This document shows positions 19,842-28,504 of a DNA stretch of 52,233 bases, piece after piece. Origin of the DNA: Nodosilinea sp. P-1105 (GTDB taxonomy: Bacteria; Cyanobacteriota; Cyanobacteriia; Phormidesmidales; Phormidesmidaceae). Positions within the stretch are counted from its first letter, which is position 1, and every line of letters starts with the position of its first letter. The stretch spans positions 1-52,233 of the forward strand of contig NZ_SMDQ01000039.1 of the NCBI RefSeq assembly GCF_012911975.1. The letters run 5' to 3'. The notes beneath the pieces are model-generated. The model did no database searches, had not been told where the DNA came from, and worked only from the letters and a program-made list of their open reading frames with translations. The position numbers and the translations under genes are program-made.

Positions 19842-20394
19842 ACCCCTGGGCCGCACAGAGGCTGCATCGCCCCCAGCGTTTCAGTTCGCCACCGGGACAG
19901 GGGCTGTGGCAACGGGGACACAGAGGTTGCTGGGCCGCCATCTGCTGGGTCAGGCTAGACCACCGCTGAAAGCTCGCTTCAGGGGTGGGGGGCCGTTGCA
20001 AAGATAGGGGCACCGCTCTGGGCTCAAAGCTAGGATGCTGACGCAGCCACTCGGGCAGAGTTGCAGGGGTCGGTGTTTTCAATTTAGGGCTGGCCTGGCG
20101 GCGATACCAGTCGCCACTAGAAAAGCGAATGTCTTTGAGGCCAAGCTGAACGGTGTCATTAACCTTGGTGAGGATAGTCAACCGTTCCAGCGTTAGGGTT
20201 TGGGCCCACATGGGGTTGGACACCGCCACATGCAACACCCCCTGATCGAGTCGCACGGGGGCCGCCTGAAGGGCAACCACCTCGCCGACAATCTGGGGCC
20301 AGCGATTGAGGATCTGACGAAATTGTCCTCGATTACGCCAGCGGGGCTGTTGCTCCAGCTGGTGAAAAACATGGCCAATGGGGTCCAGCGCCAT
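19813..20394 (-). CDS. DUF721/DciA-family protein with zinc ribbon
   Basis: A 193-residue protein. The N-terminal ~95 residues match the DUF721 (DciA) family, whose best-known members load the replicative helicase DnaB. The matching segments are [19 protein letters not shown] and [16 protein letters not shown] linker follows. A C-terminal Cys4 zinc ribbon (CPRCHSPC, then CSLC) lies at about 163-184. The ribbon is a feature I associate with cyanobacterial members. Whether it loads DnaB here is inference. Its 3' end runs antisense into lipB for 29 bp. I leave the gene symbol blank because the function is unproven in this group. Confidence 0.8.
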   Translation of the reverse strand: MALDPIGHVFHQLEQQPRWRNRGQFRQILNRWPQIVGEVVALQAAPVRLDQGVLHVAVSNPMWAQTLTLERLTILTKVNDTVQLGLKDIRFSSGDWYRRQASPKLKTPTPATLPEWLRQHPSFEPRAVPLSLQRPPTPEASFQRWSSLTQQMAAQQPLCPRCHSPCPGGELKRWGRCSLCAAQGFKPARGGRF

Positions 20395-20639
20395 AGAAAA
20401 AATCCCCTAGTTGTGGAGCTAGCGAAGGGAGAAGGCAGAAGGCAGAAGAGCTATGCTTGGGCGCAGTAGGCAGAAGTAAGCTGATCTCTAGAAAAGATTG
20501 TCCCTTTATGTAGGATGGGCAAAGGGCCTTGCCCGTGCCCATCAGTTCCGCCTCTGGCGGCTGGTCCAAGGTGAACCCCTGGAACTATAGCCGCCAGCTT
20601 AGCATCTTAATATGGAGTTTCCACCTTGAGGAGTGTGCC
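20395..20639. other. Divergent promoter region with short repeats
   Basis: A 245-bp region between the minus-strand DUF721 gene and the plus-strand secreted-protein gene. It contains AGAAGGC tandem units (about 20429-20446). A hairpin of the TGGGCA/TGCCCA type lies at 20514-20544 (GATGGGCA and TGCCCATC arms), related to the palindromes at 12264 and 35501. No small gene is evident. Confidence 0.45.
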
Positions 20640-21026
20640 GTGGATCGTCAGTTCAGCCACCCGTTCAATCGATTAAGACCATCCCAGCGTCCTGGACGCT
20701 GGTTAGCTTGGAGCCTGGCTCTGTCCCTGGGCAGCTCCGGGATGAGCATCGCACCCACCCTAGCTCAAACCACCCCTGACCCTACCCCTCAGCCAGTGGT
20801 GGCTCAGCTGGTGGTGGGCGATCGCCTATTAATCATCACTTCCACCCCTGATGGATTTCGCTACTTAGTGGCCGACGACGACGACGATGACAGTACCCTC
20901 TCTGCGGCTCTGACCGCAACGCAATTGGCCCAACAGTACCCTGAGCTGTGGGATCTGGTGCGCCCCGCCCTGGCTGAAGATGGCCCAGGCCTGATGTTGC
21001 TGGCTCCGGTTGACGGCGATCGCTAA
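20640..21026 (+). CDS. Small secreted protein with acidic run, unknown
   Basis: A GTG start at 20640 is preceded by GAGGAG at 20628-20633, and this start gives a good Sec signal peptide. It has a basic start, the hydrophobic core LAWSLALSLGSSGMS and a likely cut after TLAQ near residue 40. The 128-residue product has a mature part of about 88 residues that includes six consecutive Asp (YLVADDDDDDSTLS) and no cysteines. A periplasmic or thylakoid-lumen location is inferred. I recognise no family. Confidence 0.6.
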   Translation: MDRQFSHPFNRLRPSQRPGRWLAWSLALSLGSSGMSIAPTLAQTTPDPTPQPVVAQLVVGDRLLIITSTPDGFRYLVADDDDDDSTLSAALTATQLAQQYPELWDLVRPALAEDGPGLMLLAPVDGDR

Positions 21027-21142
21027 AGGCGCGATCGCCACAGCCCAGGGTACGGCAGTTGCCCCATGGGGCGGGCGGCTATTGCCCTAGGGCATCACCT
21101 AGGAACGTGGCACCATAAAGGAACTGAGTTCAACCCCCTGCC

Positions 21143-21430
21143 ATGCCCCAGTTCGTACAATCGTTTTACACCTGGTATAAAAACACCCTAAAGCATCCCA
21201 AGTACCGCTGGGTCTTGGCGGCGGGCACCCTACTGTACCTGCTCAGCCCCATCGACATTTCCCCCGACTTTATCCCGATCATCGGCTGGATTGATGATGC
21301 CGTTGTGGCGTCCATCTTTGTGGCGTCCATGTCTGACATTTTGCTATCTGGGTTGACCAAACGACCGTCTAACCTGCAATCTGACGATTTCAATGCCGCC
21401 CAAACCACCGTTGACGTCAACCCCGAGTAG
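21143..21430 (+). CDS. DUF1232 (YkvA-like) small membrane protein
   Basis: A 95-residue protein with the DUF1232 core YLLSPIDISPDFIPIIGWIDD and the following VVASIFVASM helix. Family members are small proteins with one or two membrane-associated helices and no assigned activity. N-terminal residues are basic and aromatic (FYTWYKNTLKHPKYRW). It lies 138 bp before ftsH on the same strand, which is only positional evidence for a link to membrane quality control. Confidence 0.82.
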   Translation: MPQFVQSFYTWYKNTLKHPKYRWVLAAGTLLYLLSPIDISPDFIPIIGWIDDAVVASIFVASMSDILLSGLTKRPSNLQSDDFNAAQTTVDVNPE

Positions 21431-21568
21431 GTTGATAGGCGGTTGGGCTAGCTTCTTTTAAGCCCATGACCTGCCCGGCTCCCCATGTATCCTCAGCGAT
21501 CAGGGAGCCCTAGCACAGCAACCTCACCCTAGCCAAATCAAGTCCATCGCCGACAATGCCATTGCCCT

Positions 21569-23473
21569 ATGCCTGTTAACAAAGATCCAAAGCCACCCCG
21601 GTCGCGCACCATTGCCAACCTTGTGCTGTGGGTCGCTACCGGCCTGTTGCTGTTGAACATTGCCTTTACCGGGTTCTCCGGTTCCCAGACCGCCAAAGAG
21701 CCTTACAGCATGTTCATCCACCGGGTGCAAGACCAGGAGGTGCTTAAAGCCTCAGTGGGTCAAGATGAAATTCGCTACCAGGTGAAAACCACCGATGGTC
21801 AACCCGGGGAAATCTACACCACCACCCCCATTTTTGACCTCCAGTTACCCCAACTGCTAGAGGATAATGGGGTTGAGTTCGCCGCACTGCCACCTCCCAA
21901 AGGTCAGTGGATTGGCAGTCTTTTAAGCTGGGTGATTCCGCCTTTGATTTTCATTGCAGTGTGGCGTTTCTTTTTGACTCGCAATGGTGGTGGTCCCCAG
22001 GGAGCATTGTCCATTGGCAAAAGTAAGGCCAAAGTTTATGTGGAAGGGGAAGCGGGCAAAATCACCTTTGAAGATGTGGCTGGGGTCGAAGAAGCCAAGG
22101 CCGAACTGGTGGAAATTGTTGACTTCCTCAAGACGCCCAAGCGGTTCACCGACCTGGGGGCTAAAATTCCCAAGGGGGTGCTACTGGTAGGACCGCCCGG
22201 TACTGGCAAAACCCTGATGGCCAAAGCCGTGGCGGGGGAAGCCGGGGTACCCTTCTTCAGCATTTCTGGCTCTGAATTTGTCGAGCTGTTTGTGGGGGTG
22301 GGCTCGTCTCGGGTGCGGGACCTGTTCGAGCAGGCCAAAAAGCAGGCCCCCTGCATCATTTTCATTGACGAACTGGATGCCATTGGCAAGTCTCGCTCCT
22401 CCAGCAGCTTCTACGGTGGCAACGATGAGCGCGAGCAAACCCTGAACCAATTGCTGACGGAACTGGATGGGTTTGATGCCAGCGACACGACAGTGATTGT
22501 GTTGGCCGCCACCAACCGTCCGGAAACCCTAGACCCAGCCCTGCTGCGACCCGGACGGTTTGACCGCCAGGTACTGGTCGATCGCCCCGACCTCAAGGGC
22601 CGTCAAGCCATCCTTGCCATCCACGCCAAAGAGGTGAAGCTGGCAGACGACGTTGACCTACAGCAAATTGCGACCCGTACCCCTGGGTTTGCGGGGGCCG
22701 ACCTGGCCAACCTGGTGAATGAAGCGGCGCTGCTGGCTGCCCGCCGGGGCCATACCCAGGTGCAGCAAGCTGACTTCAGTGAGGCGATTGAACGGCTAGT
22801 GGCCGGGCTGGAGAAAAAGAGTCGAGTCCTAAGCGACAAAGAAAAAGAGATTGTCGCCTACCACGAAGTGGGCCACGCCCTGGTGGGGTCTGTGATGCCT
22901 GGCACCGACCGGGTAGAAAAGATTTCCATCATTCCCCGGGGGATGGCCGCCCTGGGCTACACCCTGCAACTGCCCACCGAAGATCGATTTCTCAGAGATG
23001 AGGCAGAACTGAAGGGACAAATTGCCACCTTGCTAGGGGGCCGCTCCGCCGAAGAACTGATTTTTGGCAACATTACCACCGGCGCCTCCAATGACCTACA
23101 GCGGGCCACAGACCTGGCCGAGCAAATGGTCACCAGCTACGGCATGAGCCAGGTGCTAGGCCCTTTAGCCTACGATCGCGCCCAGCGGAATATGTTTTTA
23201 GATAACGGTATGGGCAATGCCCGTCGCCCGATCAGCGAAGATACGGCCAAAGCAATCGATACCGAAGTGAAAACCCTGGTGGAAGCAGGTCACCAGCGAG
23301 CCCTGGATATTTTGCAGACCAATCGCTCGTTGCTAGAAAGCCTGGCCCAACAGCTGCTGGAATCTGAAGTGATCGAGGGAGACTCCCTGCGGGAACAGCT
23401 GAAACAGGTGATGCTCCCCGAAGCTCCCCTAGACCTAGAGGGGGTTCCGCCAGCGGCGGTGACCACAGTATAA
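21569..23473 (+). CDS. ftsH: ATP-dependent zinc metalloprotease FtsH
   Basis: Membrane-anchored AAA+ protease that removes damaged membrane proteins; in cyanobacteria FtsH complexes maintain photosystem II. The 634-residue protein has two N-terminal membrane helices (about 14-36 and 113-135). Walker A is GPPGTGKT (about 208-215), Walker B is [11 protein letters not shown], and the SRH arginine region is RPGRFDRQV. The zinc-binding HEVGH has His432, Glu433 and His436. Cyanobacteria have four FtsH types, and I cannot assign this one to a type by eye. No Shine-Dalgarno precedes the ATG. A DUF4870 membrane protein follows 71 bp downstream. Confidence 0.95.
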   Translation: MPVNKDPKPPRSRTIANLVLWVATGLLLLNIAFTGFSGSQTAKEPYSMFIHRVQDQEVLKASVGQDEIRYQVKTTDGQPGEIYTTTPIFDLQLPQLLEDNGVEFAALPPPKGQWIGSLLSWVIPPLIFIAVWRFFLTRNGGGPQGALSIGKSKAKVYVEGEAGKITFEDVAGVEEAKAELVEIVDFLKTPKRFTDLGAKIPKGVLLVGPPGTGKTLMAKAVAGEAGVPFFSISGSEFVELFVGVGSSRVRDLFEQAKKQAPCIIFIDELDAIGKSRSSSSFYGGNDEREQTLNQLLTELDGFDASDTTVIVLAATNRPETLDPALLRPGRFDRQVLVDRPDLKGRQAILAIHAKEVKLADDVDLQQIATRTPGFAGADLANLVNEAALLAARRGHTQVQQADFSEAIERLVAGLEKKSRVLSDKEKEIVAYHEVGHALVGSVMPGTDRVEKISIIPRGMAALGYTLQLPTEDRFLRDEAELKGQIATLLGGRSAEELIFGNITTGASNDLQRATDLAEQMVTSYGMSQVLGPLAYDRAQRNMFLDNGMGNARRPISEDTAKAIDTEVKTLVEAGHQRALDILQTNRSLLESLAQQLLESEVIEGDSLREQLKQVMLPEAPLDLEGVPPAAVTTV

Positions 23474-23544
23474 GTTGGGCTTTAGGGTTGGGCTGGCAGC
23501 CCAATCCTAAAGTATCAAGTAGATGATTTAATTTCGGAGGTTAT

Positions 23545-23886
23545 ATGCAATCCACCCCAGATAGCGGTAGTCGCAAACTGCTCTCAGCCGTGAGCCACGG
23601 TTCAATTTTCTTCAATACCCTGATCTTGGCGGTGGGGATTCCTATCGTCATTTACCTGGTCTCGGACGACACCATCACCAAAGAAAGTGCCAAGGAAGCG
23701 ATTAATTTCCACATCAACATGTGGTTTTGGTACCTGGTCTTTGGCACCCTGGCCTGGGTGCTGATTGGCCTACCGTTTTTGGTGATTTTGGCGATCGTCA
23801 ACTTCGTCATGCCCATCCTGGCCATTATCCACAGCCTGACCAGCGACACGGTGTACCGCTACCCCCTGATTTTACGGCTGCTGTAG
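23545..23886 (+). CDS. DUF4870 membrane protein
   Basis: A 113-residue membrane protein with the DUF4870 pattern. The N-terminal helix (HGSIFFNTLILAVGIPIVIYLV) is followed by the family's AINFHINMW motif, then two more helices. GGAGG sits 5 bases before the ATG. Function is unknown in the family. It follows ftsH on the same strand with 71 bp between, so co-transcription is possible. Confidence 0.82.
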   Translation: MQSTPDSGSRKLLSAVSHGSIFFNTLILAVGIPIVIYLVSDDTITKESAKEAINFHINMWFWYLVFGTLAWVLIGLPFLVILAIVNFVMPILAIIHSLTSDTVYRYPLILRLL

Positions 23887-23928
23887 ATCTGAGCACCGAG
23901 GTTAAACCAGATCAATAAGATCTCTCTC

Positions 23929-24300
23929 TAGTGGGCTGTCAAAGCTAAAAACTAGGGTAAGTGCTTTTCAAGAGATGTTTAGTCTCAGAGAGGTTGCCTC
24001 AATACAGTAAAACTTGCCGTCCTCTCCAAAGGGTACTGTGTACACAGTAGTTCCCACGGAGGGGTGCCCGTTCGCGTTCGCGAAGCGTTCCGAGGAAAAG
24101 CGTTCCGCAGGAAAGGGCGGGGTGATCCCCTCCTGGGAGGGGTGCCCGAAGGGCGGGGTGGGTCTCTTCAGGCTTGTTTGACCCACCCCTACCCACTTCG
24201 ACAGGCTCAGCGCAGGCCTCCCAAGGAGGGGATTTCGGACCTTGAAGCTATCAAATCTCTACATCTGTCCATCCTAAATTCAAGACTTGACGATGCCCTA
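23929..24300. mobile_element. MITE-like repeat, copy C (372 bp, both ends present)
   Basis: Bounded by CTAG on both sides. The left end CTAGTGGGCTGTCAAAGC and the right end (reverse complement CTAGGGCATCGTCAAGTC) match copy A's inverted repeats. It is longer than copy A because it carries the same GCGTTCCG-rich module as copy B. It also carries a unique insertion of about 30 bp that includes the perfect 16-bp palindrome TACTGTGTACACAGTA at 24034-24049. It fills most of the gap between the DUF4870 gene and the 3' end of the cupredoxin gene. No coding capacity. Confidence 0.8.
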
Positions 24301-24347
24301 GCCTCCGTTGAGGAGACTAGGGGGAGGTTCAGTCTAATCAAGCCAAC

Positions 24348-24857
24348 CTATTCGGCTGCTTCGTCTTCGTCGTCAGCTGCTTCCACAATCAGCATGCCCA
24401 CCATGCCTTCGTCACGGTGATTGCCCACGCTACAGTAGTACTCAAATTCGCCCACTTCATCCGCCACGAACTCAACCGTACTGCACTCATCCCCTTCACT
24501 GAGGGTGTCGGTGGCCACATCAAACTCATCCACCGTCCAGTCGTGGGTACCGCCGGTCACACAAAGGGTAACTTCAACAGTGTCCCCTTGCTGCACCACA
24601 ATGTCGGGGTTGGCTTCATCTTCCCCGTCGAAGAAGAACTCGCGCCCTTCAGCGGTCAAACTAACTTCAACCACTTCGCCGTTTTCAGCCTCTTCCACTG
24701 CTTCGTCTGCGTCAGTATCAACCACGCCCACTTCTTCGTCAGGCGGAGCTATATCCACCTCCCCAGGCTGACCGTTACAAGCGGTAAACAGCATCAGGGC
24801 GGCCACCGGGGCTGCAGCGAACATCAGTCGATTGGTAAATTTGCTAGCCATACTCAC
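24348..24857 (-). CDS. Acidic cupredoxin-domain lipoprotein
   Basis: A 169-residue exported lipoprotein. The signal peptide ends in the lipobox LFTAC, with Cys at about residue 27. A very acidic linker follows, then a cupredoxin (plastocyanin-like) domain from about residue 60. Probable type 1 copper ligands are His in GGTHDWTVDEF, then Cys, His and Met in YYCSVGNHRDEGMVG. The C-terminus is Asp/Glu-rich. Such proteins carry electrons or copper in the periplasm or lumen, and the exact partner is unknown. The start is the ATG at 24857; MSM at the start gives a second possible ATG two codons on. Two tandem 21-bp repeats lie just upstream and may control expression. Confidence 0.85.
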   Translation of the reverse strand: MSMASKFTNRLMFAAAPVAALMLFTACNGQPGEVDIAPPDEEVGVVDTDADEAVEEAENGEVVEVSLTAEGREFFFDGEDEANPDIVVQQGDTVEVTLCVTGGTHDWTVDEFDVATDTLSEGDECSTVEFVADEVGEFEYYCSVGNHRDEGMVGMLIVEAADDEDEAAE

Positions 24858-24880
24858 ACCTAGTAAGAAACAAAAATTGT

Positions 24881-24922
24881 GATCCAGATAACATTTAACG
24901 TGATCTAGGTAACATTTAACAT
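24881..24922 (-). promoter_or_regulatory. Tandem 21-bp direct repeat upstream of the cupredoxin gene
   Basis: Two adjacent 21-bp copies, each starting GATCYAGRTAACATTTAAC, match at 18 of 21 positions. They lie 24-65 bases upstream of the cupredoxin ATG. Two helical turns of spacing (21 bp) would put two regulator molecules on the same face of the DNA. I do not recognise the motif as a known cyanobacterial operator (it is not a clear Pho box or Fur box). Confidence 0.55.
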
Positions 24923-24995
24923 GAAGTGTTACAAAGTCGGCAATCCTACCTACGGTGGAGTTATGGCATCGGGGTTAACTTAACGTCAAAAAATG

Positions 24996-25631
24996 CTAAC
25001 TAATCTGCAGGGGCGATCGCTGAAAGACAAACAAATTTCCCGTCACCCCCCGGCCAAACCGCAGGTCATCGTCCAGGTAGGAGGTAATCCACAGGGCTTC
25101 ACGGCGCAGCCCTTCTAGTACTGGCACTGTCAGCTTTGGTAGGTGTAGGCCCGCAATCCCCAGGAGGCGGGTGGCTTGTACCCCAATGGTGCCAAAGCTA
25201 ACCTTGGCGCTTTCCGCCTCGGCATAGGGTTGCCAGGTGCCCTTGGCCGTGGCCGTTAGCTCTCCAAAAAATGGAAGTAAAAAAGTAGCGCCATTTTCAG
25301 TAGCGATGGGTGCATCGGCCTGGTCGTTGCGGGCTAGCCGCTGCCACACCCGCTGAATGGGCAGCGACCAGGGAAAGCCTGATCCCAGGTTGCGGGTGAC
25401 CACTGTGCCCCGAGAAGCGTAGATTAAGTCCCAGGTTCCTAGCAATACCGAGTGGTGGTGGGTATCTAGGGGTTGATCAATGGGGTTGAGGTATTCTAAA
25501 TCAGCAATCAGTTGGTCAATGGTCGGATGCTGGGACGGTAGTAGCGCCTCTAGGGACGGTAATGCCTGAATCTGTTGAAGCAGTTGATGCTTGAGCTGAG
25601 TGCGCTGGCGTTGAAGGGAAGACAAAGACAT
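24996..25631 (-). CDS. PAP/fibrillin family protein
   Basis: A 211-residue protein of the plastid-lipid-associated (fibrillin) family, which in cyanobacteria and plastids coats lipid or carotenoid structures and binds thylakoid membranes. Typical segments are LLGTWDLIYASRG, a long lipocalin-like middle and the C-terminal LWITSYLDDDLRFGRG. I chose the internal ATG at 25631 (MSLSSLQRQRTQLKHQLL) because the 62 extra codons available upstream have no family similarity. The start codon is preceded by GCGATATCGCTATCGATG, which is partly palindromic. Confidence 0.85.
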   Translation of the reverse strand: MSLSSLQRQRTQLKHQLLQQIQALPSLEALLPSQHPTIDQLIADLEYLNPIDQPLDTHHHSVLLGTWDLIYASRGTVVTRNLGSGFPWSLPIQRVWQRLARNDQADAPIATENGATFLLPFFGELTATAKGTWQPYAEAESAKVSFGTIGVQATRLLGIAGLHLPKLTVPVLEGLRREALWITSYLDDDLRFGRGVTGNLFVFQRSPLQIS

Positions 25632-25882
25632 GGCATCGATAGCGATATCGCAAACACAAGCCAAATCAAAGCCAGTCTGAAGGGGCACAATAAACGATCC
25701 CACCATCCTGGATCTGATTTGGTCTATGTAATAGGGTACCCCTGAGTGGGGCGTGGGACTCACAGCGACCCTAGAACGCCGGTACAGATCCCAGAGCAGA
25801 ACCCTGGGATGCCCCAAAACTCGTGGCCAATGAGTCCAAGAACTCTGGGGTCTTGACGTACTTGACCTCCTGTACCGAGGCT

Positions 25883-27106
25883 CTAGGTCCCCACTGGATC
25901 GACCTGCACCTCTAGGTGGGTAGGGTTACCGTCAGTAATCACTGGAGTATGGGTGGTATTGATAAACCGCAATTCGCCATCGACTAGAATACGTGCCCGC
26001 AGGGTATAGGTATGGCGAGGGTTGATCTGCTCGGCGTCATAGACCAATTCAAAGGGAATGGGCACCTGGCGATCGCCAAAGATGGCCTGTTGGGAGGCCA
26101 GGGTAATCGCTGGGGCATCGGCCCGACTGGAATCTTCAAGCACCACCTCCAAGACGGCATGGGGGGGCATGGCAATGCGCGGTAGATAGGAAACCGTGCC
26201 TGTGACGGTGGTTTCGGTGTCCAGGTTCTGATCGTTCACCTGAATGGTTTGGGCTCCAGATGGGGCCACATGCACCTGCACCGACGGAATGCCGTCATGG
26301 CCAGTGTACTGGTAGCGGATGCCGTCAACAGAGGCGATCGCCAAGGCCCGTCCCCGTGCCACATCAAGGATAGCCGTCGACTTGTTGAACAAATTTATGT
26401 ACGGCTGCCCTGCTTCCGTAAACACCCGCACCGCATAGTCAGGGGTTTGGGAGAGTACAACCGTGCCGTCAGGAACGCCCTCAACCCGCTCTGGGGTGGG
26501 GAGTTGGGCCAATTCGCTGAGGCGGTTATTGTCGGTAACGAAGGCTCGGTTAATCACCTCTGTTTGGGTTAGTTGAGGCACCACAATCCGCTGATTGTCA
26601 ATGGTGATAGGGCCGTTGAGCATCACTCGCTCCCCCAAGACCACTGGGCTCAAGGCCTGGGCTTCACCGTCAATGTCCATGACGGCAGCCAGCACGGTGA
26701 CCACGGCGCTGCCATCGGAGACGCCAACCCCAAGCACCGCCGCCGCATCGTCGTTACCGTCCCCATTCAGGTCACCAAAGACCATCCACATGGGCTCATT
26801 CACGAGTTCGACCCGAAATTGACCCGGTTGCTCGTATCGGCCGTTTTCGAGGGTGACGGTCACCATCTCGGCCTCTGGGCCAAAGCCAGCGGGCACAGTA
26901 TAGGTGCCGTTTTGCAGGGTCGTCCAGCGATCGCACCAGGCTTGCTTTTCAGCGGTAAACACTTCCCGGGTCAGGCAGTTGTACCATTCAGGCTGCATGT
27001 CGGCCATGGCAATACCTCCCATCAATGGACCACTTAGCGGGCCGCTGCCCAGGGTGGTGACGGCAACCCCCAAACCAGTCATCAGGACTAAAATAGGCGT
27101 CTTCAT
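25883..27106 (-). CDS. Secreted protein with C-terminal YbaY-like domain
   Basis: A 407-residue exported protein with a signal peptide at about 1-35 (MKTPILVLMTGLGVAVTTLG). The middle holds a calcium-binding-like DLNGDGNDDAAAV loop within a region that reads like an FG-GAP or periplasmic repeat. The last ~110 residues (VTGTVSYLPRIAMPP onward) resemble the YbaY/YscW lipoprotein domain, a small beta barrel. No lipobox is visible, so it is likely soluble. I have no functional assignment beyond a periplasmic or surface location. Confidence 0.7.
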   Translation of the reverse strand: MKTPILVLMTGLGVAVTTLGSGPLSGPLMGGIAMADMQPEWYNCLTREVFTAEKQAWCDRWTTLQNGTYTVPAGFGPEAEMVTVTLENGRYEQPGQFRVELVNEPMWMVFGDLNGDGNDDAAAVLGVGVSDGSAVVTVLAAVMDIDGEAQALSPVVLGERVMLNGPITIDNQRIVVPQLTQTEVINRAFVTDNNRLSELAQLPTPERVEGVPDGTVVLSQTPDYAVRVFTEAGQPYINLFNKSTAILDVARGRALAIASVDGIRYQYTGHDGIPSVQVHVAPSGAQTIQVNDQNLDTETTVTGTVSYLPRIAMPPHAVLEVVLEDSSRADAPAITLASQQAIFGDRQVPIPFELVYDAEQINPRHTYTLRARILVDGELRFINTTHTPVITDGNPTHLEVQVDPVGT

Positions 27107-27184
27107 TGGGTTATCTCACACCAAACAATACTTAGACCCTACCAAGGACTGATATGAAATCGGCTTGGGTTACCGTTTTAGCAA

Positions 27185-28495
27185 CTACAATCCGCCCACA
27201 AATCGGCCTGGGCTGAGGCGACGGTGGGGGTCAAATTGATCTTTGAGGGCCTGCATCAGGGGCAGGGTATTGCCGCTATAGCCCCACACATCCAGAGTTT
27301 GTTTGAGAGCTTTGGGAGCCTCTAAGACCGTTAGATAGCCCCCCAATTCCTGACAGCGCGATCGCAGTGCCTGAACCACAGCCGCCGTCGCCAGCTCCCC
27401 CGTTAGCCGCACGGTGCCGATGCCGCTGGTGGCATGAACACAACCCAGGGCCAAGTCAGGGGCCAAGGTTTCCAAGGGTTCCAGGCTGTCTACCACCGTC
27501 GTCGGCCGTAGTCCCAGTTTGACCACAATGGCAGCATCTGTCGGGGGATCTGGGAACAGGGCCGCCTGGATCTGTGGCCAAAAGGCCTGGTCATCCTGGT
27601 CGGTCAGTAGGATCGGAGTCAGAGGCTCAGGTACCAGGGTTTGCAGCTGCTCCACCTGCTCTGTCACACCGGGGGCAATGGCCTGGAACCGAATCGCCAA
27701 GGCAAATTCAGCCTTGAGCCCCAGGCTGGCAGCCAGAGCGGGAGACAGCAGGTCAAAAGCAACCGGGGTCAGGGGCGATCGCCCCAGGGTCGCCATTAGA
27801 GGCCGCAACTCCACCGCTGGCCCAGACAGCACCACCGTGCTAGAGCTTTCCTGCACCGGGTAGAGCCGAAAGGTGAGCTGCGAGATCACCCCTAAGGTAC
27901 CGTAGGAGCCGGTCAACAGCTTCATCAGGTCGTAGCCCGCCACATTTTTCACCACGCGGCCGCCGGCTTTAGCGACCTGACCGTCGTAGCGGACAAAGGA
28001 AATGCCAATCAGCATGTCCCGCAGTCCCCCATAGCGCTGCCGTCGGGAACCGGTATTGGCGGTGGCCACGATTCCCCCCAGGGTGGCCTGGGCAGCATAG
28101 GCTGGGTCCACCGCCAAAAATTGCTGATGGCGGGCTAGTTGGCTTTGCAGGTGGCTCACCACCACGCCAGCCTGGGCGGTCAGGGTCATATCGCCAATGG
28201 CGTGGTCAATCACCTGGTTAAGGCGGGCGGTACTCACCACCAGATCCAGTCCTTGGGCCAGGCCACCCCAGGTCAGCTTAGTGCCGTTACCACAGGCCAA
28301 CAGCCGCCACTGCCGCTGATGGGCCGCGGCGATCACCTGGGCCAGTTCGGCTTCAGTCTGGGGAAGCGCGATCGCCTGGGACCGGTCTGGCCCAGCAACT
28401 ACCTGGTCTAAGGCAGCTCCCAGGGGCGAAACCGCCGGACTTACCACCCGGTCGGGGGGGAGGATATCTGCCAGTACCGCCAATACATCGCTCAT
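27185..28495 (-). CDS. glcE: Glycolate oxidase FAD-binding subunit GlcE
   Basis: A 436-residue FAD-linked oxidoreductase of the glycolate dehydrogenase complex, used in photorespiratory glycolate oxidation. The FAD-binding domain carries LLACGNGTKLTWGG (FAD pyrophosphate contact), then TLGGIVATANTGSRRQRYGGL and NVAGYDLMKLLTGSYGTLG, all typical of GlcE/GlcD. GlcE is shorter than GlcD, as here. The catalytic partners GlcD and GlcF are not in the window. A GST-family gene upstream ends 9 bases before this ATG, so they probably share a message. Confidence 0.88.
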   Translation of the reverse strand: MSDVLAVLADILPPDRVVSPAVSPLGAALDQVVAGPDRSQAIALPQTEAELAQVIAAAHQRQWRLLACGNGTKLTWGGLAQGLDLVVSTARLNQVIDHAIGDMTLTAQAGVVVSHLQSQLARHQQFLAVDPAYAAQATLGGIVATANTGSRRQRYGGLRDMLIGISFVRYDGQVAKAGGRVVKNVAGYDLMKLLTGSYGTLGVISQLTFRLYPVQESSSTVVLSGPAVELRPLMATLGRSPLTPVAFDLLSPALAASLGLKAEFALAIRFQAIAPGVTEQVEQLQTLVPEPLTPILLTDQDDQAFWPQIQAALFPDPPTDAAIVVKLGLRPTTVVDSLEPLETLAPDLALGCVHATSGIGTVRLTGELATAAVVQALRSRCQELGGYLTVLEAPKALKQTLDVWGYSGNTLPLMQALKDQFDPHRRLSPGRFVGGL

Positions 28496-28504
28496 CGCTG
28501 TAAC

